NCBI GenBank assembly: GCA_963969395.1
Contig: OZ017796.1
Span: forward strand, 13,022,501 to 13,086,500
Source of the DNA: Pseudoscleropodium purum
Lineage: Eukaryota > Streptophyta > Bryopsida > Hypnales > Brachytheciaceae
DNA: 64,000 nt
Direction of reading: 5' to 3'
The notes below the pieces were generated by a model. The model saw only the letters and a list, made by a program, of their open reading frames with translations, searched no databases and was not told the DNA's origin. Both the position numbers and the translations under genes were made by a program. Within the stretch, counting starts at the first letter, position 1, and every line of letters begins with the position of its first letter. Shown one piece after another: positions 36,525 to 47,452 of this stretch.

Positions 36525-38164
36525 ATTGGGATGTTGTGCAAAGCATGTGAAAATTAAATCAAAGATGAACAATTCTAAATCTGTGTTTGTCGTAGCTATT
36601 CTGCTGAAGCAATGTCGTAGAGCACATGGAATGCTGAGACAGATGGGTTCATACAAATAGCAATTCTACGCACCATGGACACGGGAAGGATGCCGTTTAA
36701 GTAAATTAATAGGGATAGTGGAAGAAGCTGGCTGCTGGGCCAGCCTCCAAACTGAATTTTGTCAGTTGTAATGCGGCTACAGCGGACATTTCTCTTTGTT
36801 CAAAAGTAGCCTGCAGTCAAGTGACGACTAAAGGGGTAAGTTTATGTTCTCTGACTTTTATGGTTGTTCAAGACCATGATCCAATTATGCAGGTCGGTAC
36901 ACACGTGCAGGAAATTAATTGCAAGCTCATCAGTCATGTAAGGATAATTTGGTGATGATCTCTGAAACTACAAATTGATCTATTTTCTGGTTTGCGCAAG
37001 CCTTTCAAGCGAATTGCGTGCTCTCTTTAGTTGTACGTCACTTAAGGAAATTTCTTGACGACATGTGGACACTCTGTATGTACATCTCTTGAAAGGATTG
37101 AACAACATTGTTGAGTCTGGATCTTGCAGTGCACACAACTAAAAATGAAATTACAAGCTACTGTCATCAACATTAAAGACTTTCAATTGCCAATTCCCAT
37201 TTTGCTAAGAGGATGATAGAGTCGGTCTGTGGATTCCACTTGTGCTTTTAGGTTGCAATTGGGGCTTTCAGGTTGCAATTTTTTCTGTAAATTCAGGATG
37301 CACCTAGTTCAATATTGATCCTTTTAATCCCAGAAAACCTATGATATGAATTATTGGGACTAAGGGACTTTTGTCCGCTTGCTTGTGATTGTGTGAAAAT
37401 TTTCCACTTGGATTAACTGGGTCCCTTTTAGGTTAACTTTATGATAATTAAAAATAAATAAATTTAGGAGTTTCTTACAACTGAATTTCATTTATGAATA
37501 ATATTTCACTTTACAAATATTTTGAAGACATCTATTGACCAATGCTTTCGTCATTCACGTAATTTTTTTCACTCTCAATCACATCAAATATATGCATTTC
37601 AAGCGAAAAAGGCATAGCATTGTGTATACATTTTCAACTTCTGCTCTGGCGTCTGTCACACCTCAAGCGAACCTATTTTAACACAATACAAGAAGCACTA
37701 AGGAACTTGGAAAATGATTATCGACGACTCTGCATGTTGCACCAAATTAATTGTGATCGTATTGCATTACATCCTGCGTCACGAAATGTAGAAGCTCAAG
37801 CAGCAAATTAAAGTAATCTCCTCACTTAAATTCATATAAAAAAAAGCCTTGACAGCAGAGGGGAGACCGCCGAATGCAAGCTTGACTTGAATAACGTGAA
37901 GCGAATTGTCAACTCTTGGCAAAGCCAAACTTTGGATGAACCCATGCCAGCAGATAAAGAACGAGACAGACACAGAAAATGTAATGGCCCCAGCCCAAAA
38001 CCATGTGAAAGCGTGCACCCCGTCCACTTCCGAGTTCCCTTTAAAACAATAATTTTGAAAAACTCTGTAGAGCCCAAAGAAGAGCTGGTGACACATCAAC
38101 CTCAAACCCACTTTTACGACAAAATCACGACGACTTATCTTCTATGCATAGTTACATACTTACA
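36525..38164. other. Spacer upstream of GDSL gene 1
   Basis: No supported gene. The minus frame at 37779-38111 (110 codons) has two hydrophobic stretches and lies in GC-richer DNA, but it matches no family I know. It is left as unassigned. Confidence 0.35.
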
Positions 38165-38170
38165 TATAAA
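38165..38170 (+). promoter_or_regulatory. Candidate TATA box of GDSL gene 1
   Basis: TATAAA lies about 200 bp before the start codon, in a region with no other coding signal. The distance would leave a 5' UTR of about 170 nt. Confidence 0.4.
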
Positions 38171-38368
38171 CTGGCCCGAAACTAGCTAGTCATCACCCAT
38201 GGACAATTGAACACCATTGACATGTTGAGAGGTCACAAATCTATTCACTTGTGGTGATTATCATCACTGTAAGTCGAGTCCAACATACCACGACTACTGG
38301 ATCTGAGACTGTGAATCCTTGAGTGCTTTTGACTGTTTCAATAATTCTAGAGAGTTGAGTGGATCACA

Positions 38369-40910
38369 ATGGAAGCAAGCATGAGGGCAAGATTTGCATC
38401 AGTGCTATGGATGCTCCAGGTTTTCAGTTGTTGCATTCTCCCAATTTCGGCTGCGCTGCGAAACTGCTCGTATCCCGCCGTGTACTCCTTCGGCGACTCC
38501 TTGTCGGACGTGGGCAACAGCATTGCGGCCTTTCCGTTGCAGTTTGCGAACGCGGAGCTTTCACCGAACGGGAACTTGTTCCCCACACACCCAGCGGACC
38601 GGTACTGCGACGGCAAATTGCTGGTGGACTTCCTGGCGTTCGGCGTTCGGCGGCGCCCAATCTACCCCATCTTGCGAGGCACCAGCTCGGATTTCACGTA
38701 TGGCGTCAGCTTTGCGGCTTCGGGGGCCACGGCCAGGCCCAGCACTGGGTGGAGAAGAGGCGCGGGATTCCACACACCATTCTCTCTGGATGTGCAGCTG
38801 GAGTGGCTGGAGCGATTCAAAGTGCGTCTCTCCTTTTATGAAAACCAAGACCCCGTCAGTAAGTCGACTAATTCATCACTTGTGCTTCGTTCATGAATTC
38901 TCAGGACCTACTTGTATAGGGGAAGTACTAGCTTACCCCTCGTAGAATTTTGGAATGCATTCTGAAATTGCTTCTTCTGTGGACTAGTTCTAACACCCAC
39001 TACATAATGGAGTTCATATCTGTAGAAGTGGAAATCGAACAGTAGATATGAATTTCGTGCATGGTTATATCCTCATAATCTTGTCTTTATTAAGCTAGTA
39101 TTATGATGTCTTCCTTTTTCAGGTCTCTAATGAAGCATGACTTAGTATCGAGATGCTTAAGTATGCTTATGTCTGGATGATGAAAGTAGAGTTCCTGGCT
39201 GAGCAAGTTATTTCTTATACCAAGACTCTACTTTTCTGTTCCCTGATCCATAACCTCAATGGAGCCCTTTAATTTGGATAAAATGTAGAGGTGGCAAGTA
39301 TGCATTGGATGTGAAGACAAACCATGGTTATAACTAACTCATACTCGTAATTAACATAATCCCTCTTTGATTGAGCACGAATAATTGAATTAGATTTAAC
39401 AATTGAGGTTTTGTACTAAAATGTAAAAGCATATAATTTGAAATAACATCCCGCCTTGAGTTGCTACTCCCGTGGCAGCTCGGCATGTTATTCTAAATAA
39501 AGATACTAAGTCTACTTTCACAAACGCTATCTACGCCTTAGTTATCTAAATTATCTACGCTCTTTGATCTTGTGACATCATTTTTTTGATAATTAATTTC
39601 TGTCTTGGTGGAATATTGTCTCTTGGGTGGGGTAGTTGTTGTGCAGAGCTTGCCCACAATCGCAACACTGAATTCATCCTTATACGTTGTATACGCTGGC
39701 TACCAAGATTACTTCTTCAGCCTCTACGACTCCGCTCTGACTCCTCAAGAAACTTTGCAGCTCGTGGACCTCGTGGTGCAAGCCATTGTCGATCTTATTG
39801 AGGTGAGAACCAGACAGTTTTTTTTCTTAAGCCAGATCTAAAGGCGAAAAACTCTTGAGCACGTGCAAGAAAAAGCAAGAAAACAAGGAGGCATGGTGTG
39901 AGTTTTTCTTGACCCTGGATGTTCTGAGATCCAACTTTGAAGCTAAATCCATTCCTGGCCCTTCAAGCTCCATTCCTGGCCCAAGGTTTAGGACGAGTCT
40001 AAAGCGTCCCTTCAGATCGAAATTCAATGAATATAATGAATGTTCCTCTGTTTTGATTTGCAGGGGATTGTGGCATTTGGAGGACGGGACCTTTTAGTGA
40101 TAAATCTACCGCCTCTGGGATGCATTCCTGCCATGCTCACCATGTTTCCCGACAACTCTCCCGATGGCTATGACAGCCGGGGCTGTTACAAGGAAATCAA
40201 CAGAATCACAAGCAATCACAACGCCCTCCTCGAGCAATCTATGATCGAACTGAGGGCCAAGTATCCTGACGTCAACCTCTACTACGGCGACCTCCACACT
40301 GTCTACATCAACATGCTCACAGATCCTCGGAGTTACAGTAAGTCATGTCCTGTAATTAACTCGTGTTTTTTTAATTCAGTGTATCCATACTCGTTAATTA
40401 CATTGACTCTGGAGTGTTTTAGAAAGTCAAAATTGTGACACTCAGATGCCAAAGCTCTAAAAACTAGGTCTGGTGACGGCAACCTAGCTGGAGAGGTGCC
40501 AATTTCTTGAAGCTTTGCCATTGTAGAGAATATGGCGATTATTTCAGCATTTGAAAAGATGCCCACAACTGTGATTTGAATGCCTTTTATTTACTAATTA
40601 ATTGGGTTGCTAATTCTATATATTCACAGATGTTACTGAGCCTTTGAAGGCGTGCTGTGGAGTCGGGGGGTACTACAACTTCAATTCGAAGGTGACCTGT
40701 GGCAACGCAGGAGTTGTTGGCCTTCAGTTTGCAAACTTGACAAATAGTTATTGTGCTAATCCAGCTGGGTACTTGAGCTGGGACGGTATCCACACTTCTA
40801 ATACATTTAACAAGGCTGTGGCTACTGAATTTCTGAATGGCAATTACATCACCCCTGCGCTTGGGCTGAACTGCTCCCCTGATTTCACTTTCTGGGATGC
40901 ACGATACTGA
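38369..40910 (+). CDS. GDSL esterase/lipase 1 (SGNH hydrolase), secreted, 4 exons
   Basis: Exons 38369-38858, 39636-39802, 40064-40337 and 40630-40910 give 403 aa with matching phases. Residues about 10-28 form a signal peptide, so the product should enter the secretory pathway or cell wall. Block I is FGDSLSDVGNS with nucleophile Ser44. Block II is the GVSFAASGATA glycine. Block V is WDGIHTSN with Asp362 and His365. The block III position, usually Asn (GxND), reads YAGYQDYF, with Gln. LPPLGCIPAMLT follows in exon 3. The enzyme should hydrolyse esters of lipids or wall polymers; the substrate is unknown. The exon 2 acceptor is a TAG at 39633-39635, because only that keeps phase and aligns with the paralogue. 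The more obvious CAG 11 bp downstream breaks the frame. The intron in the LLVDF-FGVR region of the paralogue is absent here. Confidence 0.9.
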
Positions 40911-43900
40911 AGCATGGATTGCGTTCGCATCCATTTCAGAGTTCCCGTGTCAATGGTTCAACTCTCGAAGGCAGAGTTAATTTCCAGCAGTTCCAAACAG
41001 TTGTTTTCATACAAAATTTAGATGTTTTAATGACCAACAATAACACATTCAGTCCCCGACAGTACGTGAAATTCTCTTAGAGGCGATTTTCGTAGCTTGC
41101 AAGCAATAACTTCCTGTGCAGATAATCTGCTTGAGTATAGGACGCTTTGATGTTGAACTTAGAGAAGAGCATGCAGCTGTATAGCATGATGTTTCCGTTT
41201 TCTCTGTGAAACAATGAATAATTTACCGTCCTTTGAAATATTCAACACACGGTGTTTGGTGATTTAGCGTCTCGACATTTTGATCTCAGTCTGTGAAATT
41301 AATGGTCAATTTAGTTAAATTGGGGGAATTACTCGACTTGGGCACTTTTCAGGGCACTCAGCCTGCAACGAAAATCTATACCAGTCCTAGTTTGTAGAGC
41401 TTTGTGATAATGAATGTCACAATTTTTGGCGTCAGAATCACGCCATTTTAACGAAATTGTCTATAATTCCAGATGCAAGGATTGGTACACATAATGGCTG
41501 CAGATCATTTTAGTGGGAAGTCTAGAAGAAATGGACAAGTAAACTACATGATTTGGTTTGACTTTATCATTTTGAATCTCGTGTGTCACCAACTACGTTC
41601 CAAATATTCCCCCTCACCTCTAAACAGGGATTTCATTGAAACAAGATTACTCTATTTCAAGTACTTTTAAACATCACAAAATGAATCTTTCTCATAATTC
41701 ATGGGAAGGCCGGTCCCCCTCTCAGAGTCCTCTCCAAGATTCATAAGCAGGCGCCCATATAGTGGTCGTAGTGACAGTAGGGAGACCTCCCTTTAAGTCA
41801 TTCGAAAGATCATCTTACTTCATGATGCTGTTAAAAAAAATTCTTGAAACAGTCAAATAACCCTAAATCAAGTTTGTGTATCAAATTTTTGCACTCCAGA
41901 GTCATGTAGATAATTGTTGCTTTTCTTCCATCGCAAAATTCAATACATAAGCTGCAGTATGCTCGTGGTCAAAATCCCTGGGAGTACGTACTGGGAGGAG
42001 ATTTGGGTTTGATTCTGTTCATCCTGCAATGCCCTGGTTCCGAACTCAGACATCTGAATATCAAGCTCATGATTACTCAGTTTACAGTAAACAAGGGATT
42101 CTCCACCTGTTGTGTTTTTCTTTCAATAATGCAAATCATCACCAATGGATTTAAGAGATACATGAAGGTGACTGAGCAGCAATTTATTCTTCCAAACAAA
42201 ACCCCACCGTTATATATGTCACCGTGAATCAGATTTTCCATATTGCGCCTAAAATGTATGATTGAATCTACGGTGTGTTGTATAAACCTTTTGAGTTTTG
42301 ATTTCCAATAGAGGATCCCTTGGAGAGGACATTCAGAGATGATGAGACCCCGAAGTAAGGGTTCCTCAAAAGAGAATAGCTAGACCACTCTATAATTACA
42401 GTCACATTTTAAAATTATGACAAAATTTCAGGAAATTGGCGATTTTGCAGGTGCGCGTAAGGAACCTCAGATCTAGGCAAGCCCTAGTTTTCAGATCGAG
42501 TTCTGTGCATCCGAATGCCATACTTTTGGCGCTCTGAAATTATTCGCCCAATTAAAGGGAAATTACCGTTATTACATACTTTCTGTGGATCGGTACATGA
42601 ATTCTAAACCAGGTACTGTCTGAGTGTCGACCTGGCTAGCACAGTGATGATATAGGTCGACCGATTGCACGACCTTGAAGACCAATCCCAACAAACATGT
42701 ATTGTACATCTGTCTTCAAGTTCAACGACAACGATGATCATTGGTGATTTGTTTTGAGCGTTAAGTTACCCCCGCTTTAGCCATTAGATCATGCTGTACG
42801 TGAAATGACATTCGAACACAGTTTTCATTGGATTGTTCAGTTCCACCATCTCACTTTGCACTGATTTTAGGCCTGTGAGCCCAGCTGAGTGAGCTGTCTC
42901 ATGCATGAATATTAAATGATTATTTGGGTGACCTCGAGTGACCACGACCGTTTCTTCTGTTGATGCGACTCCCTTCGATTCAATAATGTTTCCGACATAA
43001 TTCTCGCACCGATCCTCTCCGCCAGTGGGGGGCACTGTTTTGTATGGATCGATCGAGATTCAATGCAGTGAGAATGTGAGATGCATCTATTCTTTGCGTG
43101 CCTCTAATTTGCATTGAATTGCTGAAGTTGGTTTGAAGAAAAGGATTATAATCATTTTTCTAGCTCACGAAGGAAATTAAACCTGTTTTCTAGTCTTGAA
43201 CAATTTGAAATTAGTATGAGGTTGTGAATCATTCTTCATGTCCAGATCAATTTTCCCTTGAATATTAAACTCTGAAACTCCGGATTTTCTTGGTCACTAC
43301 AAATCCGGTCACTCAAAGACAGTGTGAAAATGTGATGACCTTAAGTTACTGACAACCTTGCAGCACGTGAATTTGTTTCTTCATAGAAGAATGTTTGTGC
43401 CAACAATGGTAAGGTCAAGCCACCCATAACTGATAAAACAAGCAATTCTAGATATGATATGGTCTAGTGCAAGGTGAAGCGAATAATTTTAGAGGTTAAA
43501 GGATAGAAATGATGGGGATTGTAAAAGTTTTGGTAATTTTATCACTTGCATTGTTATTATTATTAATTTTGAAAGGAAAAAAGTGTGTCGGACCCATTGC
43601 CAATCTCTAAGCTCTTCCAATTCCAATCATTCAAAAACTAATGTCTTACTCAATGCTTTCTACTTTTTTATTCACTACTTTGGGACATGTGTCATGAATC
43701 TATTACTCCCAATTTTAAAAAGGAGAAAAAAATAAATTCCTGTTATGGTCAAAAATAAGTGAGTCTATAGGTTGGTTATTGGTCCTTATTAGGAATGGGT
43801 CCCTCTACCTTAACCAACTTACTGCATAGTCTAAATAGAATCACATTGGCATGATTCTTGGTACAGCCTTTTGGTGTTGGATTTGGTAGTTGAATCTTGT

Positions 43901-43969
43901 TCAATGACCAATTAATGATGAAACGTTTCTAAACATGCTAAGGTAGTAATAACAAATATTTCATTAAAA
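40911..43969. other. Spacer between the GDSL genes, proximal part
   Basis: The first few hundred bases are the likely 3' UTR of GDSL gene 1. The rest has only short frames (for example 42784-43035 minus) with no family resemblance. Confidence 0.45.
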
Positions 43970-44156
43970 CATTAGAAGAGTTTTTTCATAAAATTTTTTT
44001 TAAAAATTAAAAATTTAGTCTCCAAATGCAAAAAAAAAAATGGTCAATGACATGGAAGGGTCTCGGCTACGTCAAACCGTTGCGCCGAACCTGTTTCTTG
44101 CGTTCGCAGGTTGTAATAACCCGCAGGCATCTAGAGGCTCCAAAAATCTTCTAATG
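43970..44156. mobile_element. CATTAGAAGA-ended MITE, copy 1 (187 bp)
   Basis: It begins CATTAGAAGA and ends TCTTCTAATG. The core aligns along its length with 57685-57870 ('tagtctccaaatgcaaaaaaa', 'tcaatgac.t', 'gaacct.tttc', 'aatcttctaatg'). Copy 1 keeps many CpGs that are TpG or CpA in copy 2. It lacks an 80-90 bp internal piece present in copy 2. Confidence 0.65.
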
Positions 44157-44225
44157 TGGCAATATTCCACAAATTTGGCACTTTTAGGTTCAAAATGTTC
44201 AGTCTAAATTGTATACATGTCCTAA

Positions 44226-44955
44226 AGGGAGATTGCAAGAAACACTTGTCCTTTTTGGTTCAAAATGACTTTATTTCTATAATACTGTGACTTTTAGAAT
44301 AATTTTTTTTAAATACAATAAAATATGGGTAATTTGTAAATCATTAATAATAGTATATGTGAAAAAATTTAGACCTAAAAAAATTATCTCTAAAAGTTAT
44401 GCACAACAAAAGAGGCCTAGAAAAATACAAGAAAATAGATGCTTTTGAATTTGATTTTTAGAAAATAGTGAAAAAATCAAAAAATTCAAAGAAAAAAAAA
44501 GTATTTTTCTAATATTTTCTTTAGTCCCATGTGAATAAAAAAAAAATCATAAAAAATTTTCCCCTCTTCATAATGCTTGTATAAACATGGTCCACTTTCA
44601 ACCCATGTGTAGCCTTTACACCAGGTTCTTTGCCAAAAATCTCATCAGATATCTTTAGAATGTTGGCCCACCTACAACATGACAAAACCTAGGTCCTAGA
44701 ATCACATATTTGGGCCCCAAATAGGTCAGAGAAACCCCCAAATAACTAATGTAGACACCCAATTGGGGCCACCTTAAAAATAGTAAATTATTTTTTTTAA
44801 ATTGAAAAGATTATTTAATGTTTAGATCAACAACACGCACCTCTCCTCTAAATTTCAGCTAAAATGGACTTAAATCGCAAAAGTTATGAAAAAAAACACC
44901 TCCAAAAAGACTAAGGGGACATACAAAAAGGACAAGTCTTTCTTGCAATCACCCT
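44226..44955. mobile_element. Non-autonomous element with GATTGCAAGAAA ends (730 bp)
   Basis: An inverted terminal repeat of about 32 bp with two or three mismatches begins AGGGAGATTGCAAGAAA at 44226. Its complement ends at 44955, and both include ACTTGTCCTTTTTG. There is no coding capacity and no clear target duplication. Confidence 0.6.
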
Positions 44956-45297
44956 AGATTTCAGGATTTTAGGGTTTGAAATCTACATCAGTCTTAAAAA
45001 ACTAATGGAAAAATGGCGGAAAACTGACATCACTTTAACAAAATATCTGTTTAATGAGATTCATTTGAGTCTATAGAGATCATTTGCAAGGCACTAACAT
45101 GATGCAAGATGGTTTTATATTGTGTCCCTACTAGGTGATTGCAAGAAACACTTGTATCATTTGTTGTGTTTTTCAATTTTTGGAGTGTGATATTATTGGT
45201 ACTAAGATTGCATCTTAGTATTAACTATTTTTGGTTGAGTATCCACTATGACTACCATTCATTTTCTCCTTGATTTTTGTGGTGTAGGCATGTGTGT

Positions 45298-45586
45298 CCT
45301 AGTTGTCATACTGGACAGCATATTACTGTTCACGGACAAATCAGACCGATTTAGGTTGACCGGCTGTCAACTTTGGAGCCTTGTAACTTTTGCAAAAAGT
45401 ATCCAAATTGGGCATATGAGATGTTTTTCGGCATTTACAATTTTTGTAAATGCCGAAAAACATCTCATATGCTCAATTTGGATACTTTTTGCAAAAGTTA
45501 CAAGGCTCCAAAGTTGACAGCCGGTTAGCCCATATCGGTCCGATTCGTCCGTGAACAGTAATACGTTGTCCAGTATGACAACTAGG
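45298..45586. mobile_element. Near-perfect long hairpin (289 bp, 3-nt loop)
   Basis: Arms of 143 bp (45298-45440 and 45444-45586) pair without any gap around a 3-nt centre. I count 9 mismatches, about 94% identity. Ends are CCTAGTTG and CAACTAGG. The 8-bp sequence ATGTGTGT lies directly on both sides (45290-45297 and 45587-45594), as expected for a target duplication. Both strands encode almost the same 70-codon frame because of the symmetry; I do not read it as a protein gene. A transcript would fold into one long double-stranded RNA. Confidence 0.85.
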
Positions 45587-45594
45587 ATGTGTGT

Positions 45595-45978
45595 CAGGGT
45601 TGACGAATCTCTACGTCCACCCGAAAAAGGCGTTCGTAACCCGGACGTCCGTCCGTCCGTCCGCACGGACGCAGCGTCCTTTCCGCCGTCGGAAAGCGAA
45701 CGCCTTAACCGCGGCGGACAGGCGGGGCGAATGAGATGGGCGGACAGGCGGGACAGACGGGCGACCGCGGGACGGTTGGAATAGGGCAGTCGGGGAAGCA
45801 GACGGGGGAGATGGTTAGCGGTCGAAGCAGTCAAGCGGTCGAGGCAAACAGCGACGTTGGGCGTGGCGGACGGTCCAGGCGGATGCTGCATCTGCTAAAC
45901 TTGCGAATGTCAACGGACGCTACGGACACAACGTCCGTGTCCGGATGTCCTGGACGTCCGACCGTCCTATCAACTCTG
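45595..45978. mobile_element. GC-rich hAT-like MITE (384 bp)
   Basis: It starts CAGGGTTGAC and ends with the complement of CAGAGTTGAT (8 of 10 matches). It is flanked by the 8-bp direct repeat ATGTGTGT (45587-45594 and 45979-45986). CAG-type ends plus an 8-bp duplication are the hAT signature. The inside is far richer in GC than its surroundings and packed with GGACG/CGTCC words on both sides of the centre, including four GTCC units in a row near 45645-45661. These may be subterminal transposase-binding repeats. Long frames here follow from GC content and are not called as genes. Confidence 0.75.
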
Positions 45979-46666
45979 ATGTGTGTCCTCTCCATTTGTC
46001 CATGCAAATGAATGAAATTCACTTTTCATCCTTTTTTGTTTCCAAAATGTATTTCATGGGCACTAATGAATACTTTGTAGTACTTAGATTTGCACTTCTG
46101 GCCATTACTATTTTAACAAATTATTGCACAAATGATATACCCTAGTTGAAAAAATATTTAAATAATGGGGCTACTATTTATGGGTTTTTTGTAACTATTC
46201 TTATGAACTTTTGTATGAAGCCATGTGACAAAAAAAAATTACATTTGTAGTCATTCAAGAACCACCCAAAACCTCAAATTGCAAACCTCTTCAAACAAGA
46301 GTCTAACGCATTTGTAGTTTTATACACAATGCTATTTTTTTAAACCCTTCCACAAGAAAGGGTACGTGAGGGTTTCATGTGATGAGGCTATAAAACTTTC
46401 AAGCCATGACTCCCCCCAAAAGTATTCAAAAGTACAAAAATTTCATAAGATGTCAAGTGTAACAAACTTTCAAGAGTATCATTCCACAAACATTCTAATT
46501 ATGAAAAATATCAAAAAAATATTGTAAAACCATATTTTCCTTGTGCAACCTTGATAAAAAATTTCATGGCTTGCAATCCAAGTAAAAGTCTGAAAATTAT
46601 GTGCTTAAACCCAATAACCATACAACATGAGACACAAAATAGTACAAGTGTTTCTTACAATCCCCT

Positions 46667-47452
46667 TGCAGTTAGTAGTTCTAGGTTATATCGGTTGAGT
46701 GCAAATTTTGAAGGCTGCCTAGCGCTGTGAAGCCTGTGATCTACTGATCACGGAAGGGCTCTTTCCCAATTGCAATGAGTCATGTGGTAATGAAATCAAC
46801 AAGAAAAGGTTACAACTTTAATTTACAGTTTCTCCTCTGCATCCTTTCGATGATCGAGCGCTTCTAAAATTCATATGGCAGGGAATCATTCAAGAAGGGC
46901 TGTCAGTTGAAGAATCCCTCACCTGTTTTCAGTTTCTATTCTCAATTGACAGGCTTTAGTTAATTTTCTGACTTCATCATTTGGATCATCCACAATTGTA
47001 AATTCCTCATTGAGGTTACGCTCGGTAACTTAAATTTGAAGTTCCAAATTTGAATTACCTAGCTAGTACGTAATCAAGTCTGGCAAGTTTTCCTTCACCA
47101 GCTGCAGTCTAATCGATCACCGCTACAGTTGTTTCTCCAATTTGGCACAGATCACGCCGCATATTAGATCGACTCCTGCAACATTACGAAATTCATCCAT
47201 ACTCGAGCATACCAGCTTGCCCTCACTCGATCAAAACTAGAGCAGCTCTTGAGTTACAACAGTCACATCCCAGAGCTCCTGAGTAACTGATATATATATA
47301 TATCTCAAATGCAAGAGCACCGCAAATGAGGTATGCATTCCAGATTCTGAGCTAATATCCGATCGAATTCCCACAACCAAGTAGGTTTCTAGGTTGCAGA
47401 GGGGTTCAAAGAACTTGGAACCTGCGGTGACAGCAGTAGAGCTGGTTTACAT
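46667..47452 (+). other. Upstream region of GDSL gene 2
   Basis: No coding signal. A TA run at 47290-47303 lies about 150 bp before the start codon; it could act as the TATA box or be a simple microsatellite. Confidence 0.4.

Larger units (their letters stand above)
45133..46666. mobile_element. Second element with GATTGCAAGAAA ends, host to two insertions
   Basis: GATTGCAAGAAACACTTGT near 45137-45155 is matched in inverted form at about 46644-46662 (one difference). The terminal repeat is that of the 730-bp element 177 bp to the left. Inside lie the 289-bp hairpin and the GC-rich hAT-like MITE, which account for nearly half of the length. Confidence 0.55.

Noticed and set aside
38394..38945. 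183-codon and 160-codon plus-strand frames in GDSL exon 1
   Set aside because: They are frame shadows of the GC-rich first exon of GDSL gene 1, which encodes the real FGDSLSDVGNS protein.
45367..45891. 174-codon minus-strand frame over the hairpin and GC-rich block
   Set aside because: It is produced by the palindrome (both strands give almost the same peptide) and by the GC-rich MITE. It has no family resemblance and spans two different mobile elements.
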